From Cacajao melanocephalus (lineage: Eukaryota > Chordata > Mammalia > Primates > Pitheciidae), in NCBI GenBank assembly GCA_963573385.1, contig CAUYLG010051196.1, positions 1 to 64,000 of the forward strand: 64,000 bases of DNA. The letters are read 5' to 3'. The notes beneath the pieces were generated by a model, which saw nothing but the letters and a program-made list of their open reading frames with translations, was not told where the DNA came from and did not search any database. The position numbers were made by a program, and so were the translations under genes. Shown here in pieces: positions 1-64,000 of the stretch (position 1 is its first letter; each line of letters opens with the position of its first letter).

Positions 1-163
1 GGGGTCTCTGCCGCCTTCTCCTCCTCCCCAGAAGCCGGGGTCTCTGCCGCCTTCTCCTCCTCCCTAGATGCCGGGGTCTCTGCCGCCTTCTCCTCCTCCC
101 TAGAAGCCGGGGTCTCTGCCACCTTCTCCTCCTCCCTAGAAGCCGGGGTCTCTGACTGCTTGG
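1..163. repeat. 36-bp tandem repeat, about 4.4 copies
   Basis: Units begin GGGGTCTCTGCC at 1, 37, 73, 109 and (partial) 145, each containing CCTTCTCCTCCTCCC. The copies differ at one to three positions. The array probably continues to the left of the window. No spacers, so not a CRISPR. Confidence 0.95.
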
Positions 164-640
164 TCCCCACTTGAGATTCTCATGATCCTTTAGGACTGAG
201 CACGAATGCCATTGCTTCTTATAATCAGATGGAGTTCGTGGAGGGTGTGGCCCCCTTCCCCCAGATGTCAGCAATGCTCCTGTCCCACAGGTCACTCCCC
301 TGTCGCAGTGCAAGCCGAAACATTCCTCAAGGCCCACTGCTCTAGCCCAGGAATCCCCACGTCCCAGCCCGGTCTCACCACAGAGCTCAGATCCCTACAT
401 CCAACTACACAACACACCAAAGCCTGTCCCCAGCGGACATCACCACTGGCCCCTGTAAGGCCGATAGCCTCGCTGGGAGCCGGATGGACAATACCCACCC
501 CCTCCGCACCTGATAACACTGTTATCAGGAGGCCGGACGGACGTCCTACTCAGCACCTGCCTTCTCCATGCGGGCTCCCCACACCCACTCCTGCATTCCA
601 CCCCTAGCCCCACCTTCAGCACTAAATCATGCTCTCAGCC
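164..640. other. Intron 29 sequence without a recognised gene
   Basis: Pyrimidine-rich, with CCAAT-like motifs. It may be the 5' part of the LTR-like element that follows. It holds a perfect palindrome at 509-529 listed separately. No exon of RNF213 was found. Confidence 0.5.
509..529. promoter_or_regulatory. 21-bp palindrome with paired GATA motifs
   Basis: Two 10-bp arms, CCTGATAACA and TGTTATCAGG, around one C. Each arm contains a GATAA site, giving a head-to-head GATA pair. It lies 240 bp upstream of a TATA-like box at 769. Regulatory activity is inferred only. Confidence 0.4.
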
Positions 641-905
641 TAAAATTCAAAAATCCCGCCGAGAGCCTGACCAATGGCAGCTCGCCAAGTCCAGGTCCAG
701 TCTCTCTATGACCAATGCAGTTGCCCATGCTTTGTTTCCCCACTGACCAATCTATTGCCCTCACCCCCTATAAAACCCCATGCCCAGAACAGCCGGGCGC
801 GACTTCTCTGGCCCCCCTCTCTCTCTCCCTCCCCCGGGACCACAGAACCTCGCCCGGGAGCTGAATAAACTGGAATTTAATTTGCCTTGTGCTGCCCTCA
901 GTTTC
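641..905 (+). mobile_element. Putative endogenous-retrovirus LTR (promoter to poly-A part)
   Basis: The order is that of an ERV1-type LTR: CCAAT-type motifs (GACCAAT at 669, 709 and 745), TATAAAA at 769-775, and AATAAA at 864-869. It lies antisense to RNF213. I cannot name the family, and no internal retroviral sequence was seen. Confidence 0.45.
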
Positions 906-1896
906 CTCATTTTAAACTCGGCAATATCCATATAAGAATAACCTTACAGCCCCCCAAAACCTGCTGTCCGCTCCTGGATTGTCTGTCACGACGAAGCAAT
1001 GTCCACTCATCTAAGGAGGAACCTGGGGAGTTGCCCCAGACCTCTCCACTCCCCATGCCCCACCGGGTGCCGGTGCTGGCCCTGCCAAGTTGCCTCCTAC
1101 GTATCTCTCGGTTCCATCTGCTCCTCTCCTTTGTACCGTTCCAGCGGCCTCCCCACCAGCCCGTCTTTTCCACAACAGCCTTTCATCAGACTCCCTTCAC
1201 CCAGGCAGGGAGACATGCGTGCCTCCAGTGCCCGCCCCATACGGCTGAGACGCGGCTCCTCAGGGCCGCTGAGGCCCTCCGCCAGTTCTCTCTGCACCTC
1301 ATCCCCCAATCTCAGCACTCACAGCCTTGAACCCTAAGCTGTCAGTGGCTCTGCACAGATGGTGCTGACTGCCCACAGAAGGACCTCTGCCTACAGCCCC
1401 TTCCCAGCCATTCTTCCCCATTGGCGTGAGGCGCCTCTCCTAGAGAACGTCTCATCTGACCTCGCATCCTGGTCTGCACCGCTCCTCTCTGCCTCTAAGC
1501 ACAGCATCTATCTATGATATTGATGGGATCTGTTCATGTGCTGGCCTCTCCCCGCTCCCTGTATGCTAACAAAGGACAAGAGCTGCAAATTCATCTGTGC
1601 ATCCCCAGTGACCTCGGCCCGGTCCTGGAACATGGTACTTCATTGGTTGGTGTGAACATGGTGTATGGTTCTGTCACCAGCCTGGCGCACTGCACAGACA
1701 AAGGCACTCAGCCCCTGGTTAACTGGACCTACATAGATACTTGGCTCTCCCTACACCTACCACAGAGGAGAGAGCCCAGCATCTGGTCTCAGCATCTCCA
1801 TGCAGGATCCCTAGCCACTACCTGGAGATGCTAAACCTAGGGGTTTAGGACTCTTGGGTGACAGAGGATAGGGTGCAAGTGCAGAAACACAATCAC
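906..1896. other. Intron 29, mostly unique sequence
   Basis: GC-balanced sequence with no repeat I recognise and no conserved reading frame. The start of human exon 30 (ITTFSRLL-like) is not present, so that exon lies left of the window or has been lost. Confidence 0.5.
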
Positions 1897-59670
<57,774 letters not shown>

Positions 59671-60090
59671 TCTCCACCAAAACTCGTGTTGACGTCTGAT
59701 CCCCAATGTGCCAGTGCTGGAAGGCAGGGCGGCTGCTGGGGGCTGTGGGTCATGAGGGCAAATCCCTCACGAATGGCCCGTGCTGTTCTCGGTGGTGAGG
59801 TCTCACTCTCGAGAGACTGGATCACTGCTGCCGGGAATGGATCAGCATCCGCCAGAGTGGGTTGTTATGAAGCCAGGACGCCCCTCGGGCTTCATCTTTT
59901 GCACCTGTCAGCATCCCCATCGGCCTACTCTGCCACGTTGTGAGGTGGCACAAAAGCCCTAGCCAGAAGCCTGGCCCAGGCCCTGGAATTTCTCCATCTG
60001 CAGAACCGTGAGCTAAATAAACCTTTTTTTCTTTTTTAATTACCCAGGCTCAGGTGTTCTTTTATGGCAACAGAAATGGACTAACACGCC
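59671..60090 (+). mobile_element. MaLR-type LTR (MST/MLT1-like)
   Basis: CCCGTGCTGTTCTCGGTGG, GAACCGTGAGCTAAATAAACC, AATTACCCAGGCTCAGGTGTTC and the end AATGGACTAACAC are typical of ERVL-MaLR LTRs. It contains the poly-A signal AATAAA at 60015. Confidence 0.8.
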
Positions 60091-61176
60091 CCTCAAGGAG
60101 TCCCTGTTTTCAATCCTGGGTCTTGATGACCCCACCACTCCCTGACACACACTCCAGATGGTGCCAGGTCAAGCCTGCATTTCTGTACAGAACCTTCTCT
60201 GAGCCTGATCCCCACAGACCCTTCTCTAAGGCTCCAGGCCTGCCCCAGCTGCAGCCCTGCTCTGGGCATTTCCTCCCCACACCCATTTCTATCACCCAGT
60301 TTCGTCACTGCCCTCCCCTCCTCTGAGACCTCGAGGGCAGGGACCACACAGCCCTTTTCCCTTTGAGTGCCCAGCGTTGGTGCATCCAAGAGCTCAAGAA
60401 TTAATTAAGTTCATTATCAGGACTCAAAACTGCTAACAAATACTCTAAACATCTACATACATACACACACATGAAACATCACAGCCAGAAAGTCAGAGCT
60501 GGAGAAGATCTGCAACCGGGAACCCAAGGCCCATCCTCTGAGAGCTGGTATTTCACCTACACCAGGGATTCTGAACCTGCTCCTCCCACCAGCCTGCCCT
60601 CCCACCAGGGGCGGGCCCTGACTAGCATAATCCAATCAGGACCTGATATTTACCCTGGCACCAGTGATTGACTAAGGGAAGGGCCAATTAGCAAGAAGTA
60701 TGGAAGTATCCATACTTCTGGACCCTTACTGGAGTTTCTGCCACTCAACGCATTCTGGAAAGACCATCAGACGGTGCTGGGAAACCACTGTCTGTTCTCC
60801 TCCACCTGTAGACGGAGCTGGCAGTGGAGATGGTCAGAGCCATCAGGACCAGAGAAATGGAGAAGCGCTCTAGTACACTTGGACCCCTCAAGCCTGGAGT
60901 TGAGCAAAGGTGGCCCAGCACGTTTCTCTTGCAGAGCAAGCCCAGGAGAGAGGGGTTTCAGGCTGTGCCCAGTATAAACAGTCCCAACAACCACAAGTAC
61001 CAACCAAAACCAAATGAGCTTCCCTAAAGAAAGACAGGCTGTTCAAGGAAATACACATACAAGTGGTCTCTTAACTTCCAAAGAGATGCCTGGCATGCCT
61101 GCTGATCAAGGAAATCAGAATGACACCCCTGCAATGCCATTTCCACCCAACGACTGGCACAGATTAACAAGATCGA
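60091..61176. other. Intron 2, unclassified sequence with L2/MIR-like tail
   Basis: 60310-60390 (CCTCGAGGGCAGGGACCACA) looks like an L2 3' end. Otherwise unrecognised. Confidence 0.45.
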
Positions 61177-61485
<309 letters not shown>

Positions 61486-61530
61486 TCATTCTGAATGCCA
61501 GAGAGAATGTGAGTAGAAATCTAGGAGGCA

Positions 61531-61699
61531 GGGACCTGGGTGTGGTGGCAGGCACCTGTAATCCCAGCTACTCGGTAGAGGCTGAGGCAGGAGAATTGCT
61601 TGACTCCAGGAGGTGGAGGTTGCAGTGAGCCAAGATCGTGCCGCTGCACTCCAGCCTGGGGGACAGAGCTAGACTCCATCTCAAAAAAAAAAAGAAAAA
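61531..61699 (+). mobile_element. Alu right-arm fragment
   Basis: Starts at the linker (GTGTGGTGGCAGGCACC), ends in poly-A. Confidence 0.92.
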
Positions 61700-61700
61700 T

Positions 61701-62056
<356 letters not shown>

Positions 62057-62106
62057 TTAACTAGCACTTCCTAAACAATTTACATGTTAACTCATTAAAT
62101 ACTCAC

Positions 62107-62160
62107 AGGCACTTGTATAGAACAGGGTTATCCAGAGAGCAGAAGCAATAGGACATGTAG
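62107..62160 (-). mobile_element. Inverted LTR-end fragment
   Basis: AGGGTTATCCAGAGAG and GCAATAGGACATGTA are the reverse complement, with changes, of the MLT2A-like 3' end at 63055-63105. Confidence 0.65.
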
Positions 62161-62167
62161 GTATGTA

Positions 62168-62460
62168 GGCTGGCAGGTAGATAGGTAGATGGATGGATGG
62201 ATGGATGGATGGATGGATAGGATAGATAGATAGAATGGATAGGATAGACAGGATGAATAGATAGAATGGATATAGATAAATACATACACAGAATAGATGG
62301 ATGGATGAATAGATAAACTAGATGAATGGACAGACAGAATAGATGAATAGACAGTATAGATGGATGGATAGATAAAATGGATGGATGGATGAATGGATGG
62401 ATAGATGATAGATAGATGGATAAGTAGACAGATGGATAGGGTAGATGGATGGATAAATGG
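62168..62460 (+). repeat. (GATG)n/(GATA)n array
   Basis: About 290 bp of mixed GATG, GATA, GACA and AATG tetranucleotides. Confidence 0.96.
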
Positions 62461-63105
62461 TGTGATGGTGAATATTGAGTGTCAACTTTATTGGGCTGAA
62501 GGATGCCTACACAGCTGGTCAAGTATTGTTCTGGGTGTGTCTGTGAGGGTGTTGTCAGAGGAGCTTGACATTTGAGTCCATGGACTGGGAGAGGAAGACC
62601 CCCCCCCCATGTGGGTGGGCACCATCCCATCAGCTCCCAGCATGGCTGGAATAAAGCAGGTGGAAGGTGGGGGAGGCTGGCTTGCTGAGTCTTCGCAGGG
62701 TAAGGCTTTCATCTTCCTCCTAAGCTGGCTGCTTCCCTGGGTAAGCTGGCCAGGCAAGAAGGCTTTCATCTTCATCCATGCTGGATGCTTCCTCACGTTC
62801 CTCCTGCCCTTGGACATCAGACTCCAGGTTCTTTGGCCTTTGGACTCTTGGATTTATGCCAGCGGTTTGCCAGGGGGATCGCGGGTCTTCAGCCGCAGAC
62901 TGAAGGCTGCACTGCCGGCTTCCCTGGTTTTGAGGCTTTTGGACTCAGACTGAGCAAGTACTGACTTCTTTCTTTCCCAGCTTGCAGATGGCCTACCATG
63001 GACTGCACCCCGTGATCATGTGAGCCAATCCTCCATAATAAACGCCCTTTCATATAGACATATATCCTATTAGTTCTTTCCCTCTGGAGAACCCTATACA
63101 GACTT
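62461..63105 (+). mobile_element. ERV-L LTR (MLT2A-like), solo
   Basis: TGTGATGGTGAATATTGAGTGTCAACTT at the start (first bases), GTGTGTCTGTGAGGGTGTTG, CCAGCATGGCTGGAATAAAGC, CAGCTTGCAGATGGCCTAC and CTGGAGAACCCTATACA at the end are the MLT2A pattern. It contains an internal duplication of AAGGCTTTCATCTTC (62702 and 62759). No internal retroviral genes. Confidence 0.85.
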
Positions 63106-63107
63106 AT

Positions 63108-63246
63108 AGATAGATAGATAGGATAGATAGATAAGATGGATGGATGGTGGATGGATGGATGGATGGATGGATAATTGATAGATAGAGAGATAATAAATGG
63201 ATGGATAGATGGCTGGACAGACAAACGGATGGATGAGAGAGAATGT
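63108..63246 (+). repeat. (GATA)n/(GATG)n array
   Basis: About 135 bp directly after the LTR end. Confidence 0.95.
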
Positions 63247-63256
63247 ATTAGGAGAA

Positions 63257-63306
63257 TCAGCCTCCCCAAGTGCTGGGATTACAGGTGTGGGCCACCACAC
63301 GCAGCC
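63257..63306 (-). mobile_element. Alu left-end fragment
   Basis: About 50 bp: CAAGTGCTGGGATTACAGG to CCACCACACGCAGCC. Confidence 0.85.
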
Positions 63307-63565
63307 CTGAGCAGAAATTTCTCAAAAGAAGACATACATGTGGCCAAGAAATAAATGAAAAAAATCACTAATCATTAGGGAAATGCAAATCAAAACCACA
63401 ATGGGGTCTCATTTCACCCCAGTTAGAATGGCTATCAAAACAAAAAATAATAATAAACACTGGTGAGGGTGTGGAGAAAAGGGAATTCAAACACTTGGTG
63501 GGAATGTAAACTAATACAGCCACTATAGAGAATAATATGGAGGTTCCTCAAAGAACTACAAAGAG
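63307..63565 (+). mobile_element. LINE-1 ORF2 C-terminal region, part 1
   Basis: AATGCAAATCAAAACCACAATG, TTTCACCCCAGTTAGAATGG and GGTGGGAATGTAAACTAATA are hallmarks of L1 ORF2. Frame decayed. Split by the next Alu. Confidence 0.9.
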
Positions 63566-63869
<304 letters not shown>

Positions 63870-64000
63870 TACAACTAGAACTACCGTATGATCCAGCAAT
63901 CTCCCTATTGGGCATTTATATAAAGAAAAGAAAATCAGTATATCAAAAGGACGTGTGCACTTCCACGTTCACTGTATGGAATCCACCTGACTATCCAACA
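63870..64000 (+). mobile_element. LINE-1 ORF2 C-terminal region, part 2
   Basis: Continues with TATGATCCAGCAATCTCCCT and GGGCATTTATATAAAG to the window end. Confidence 0.9.

Noticed and set aside
1..163. Evenly spaced 36-bp repeats as a possible CRISPR array
   Set aside because: Units are contiguous with no spacers, and the context is a primate intron.
1..1896. RNF213 exon 30
   Set aside because: The expected continuation after FTE (ITTFSRLL-like) is absent; probably left of the window.
1837..1896. C-terminal 20 codons of the long exon 29 frame as coding sequence
   Set aside because: They follow a good GT donor at 1896-1895, and the human protein continues differently from that exact point.

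Overview
The window is nuclear DNA from a primate. It holds more than 55 Alu elements in both orientations, LINE-1, L2, MIR, MaLR and ERV-L repeats, and long microsatellites. Nearly all the coding sequence belongs to one gene on the minus strand, RNF213 (mysterin), a giant AAA+ ATPase and E3 ubiquitin ligase. From splice sites and reading frame I could place 27 consecutive coding exons. They correspond to human exons 3 to 29, run from 59127 down to 1897, and carry about 9.8 kb of coding sequence (about 3,275 codons). Exon 2 with the start codon and the exons after 29 (rest of the AAA core, RING, E3 shell) lie outside the window.

The identification rests on exon 29 (3,609 bp, 1897-5505). It has two complete Walker A/B pairs: GETGCGKT with FFDEAN, and GKPGSSKS with VVLDEV. 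The spacings between them fit the human residues K2426/E2488 and K2775/E2845, with one inserted Arg. All comparisons with human are from memory. On that basis exon 29 differs at roughly 10% of residues, while several N-arm exons differ at 13-24%. This is more than I would expect for an ape, so the source is a more distant primate (for example a New World monkey) or an old paralogue. The sequence alone does not decide.

Layout from right to left, in transcript direction: intron 2 (59128-64000) with a MaLR LTR, Alus, an MLT2A-like ERV-L LTR between GATA/GATG arrays, and an Alu-interrupted L1. Then come exon 3, a long intron 3 with a 1.2 kb CACCCC minisatellite and an LTR inserted in an Alu, exons 4-9 (low-complexity N terminus, then a CBM20-like module), exons 10-26 (alpha-helical N-arm and stalk), and exons 26-29 (AAA core). 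The last 1.9 kb (1-1896) is intron 29 with a 36-bp tandem repeat and a putative LTR.

The points most worth a second look are: a 10-nt deletion in exon 14 that a tandem acceptor at exon 15 can repair; a 47-bp minisatellite that has copied the exon 25 splice donor three times with GT changed to GC; a duplication of the exon 29 branch-point region; a Z-DNA-prone repeat abutting the exon 7 acceptor; and inverted Alu pairs tightly flanking exons 22 and 26. I found no second protein-coding gene, no RNA gene, and no bacterial-type system.
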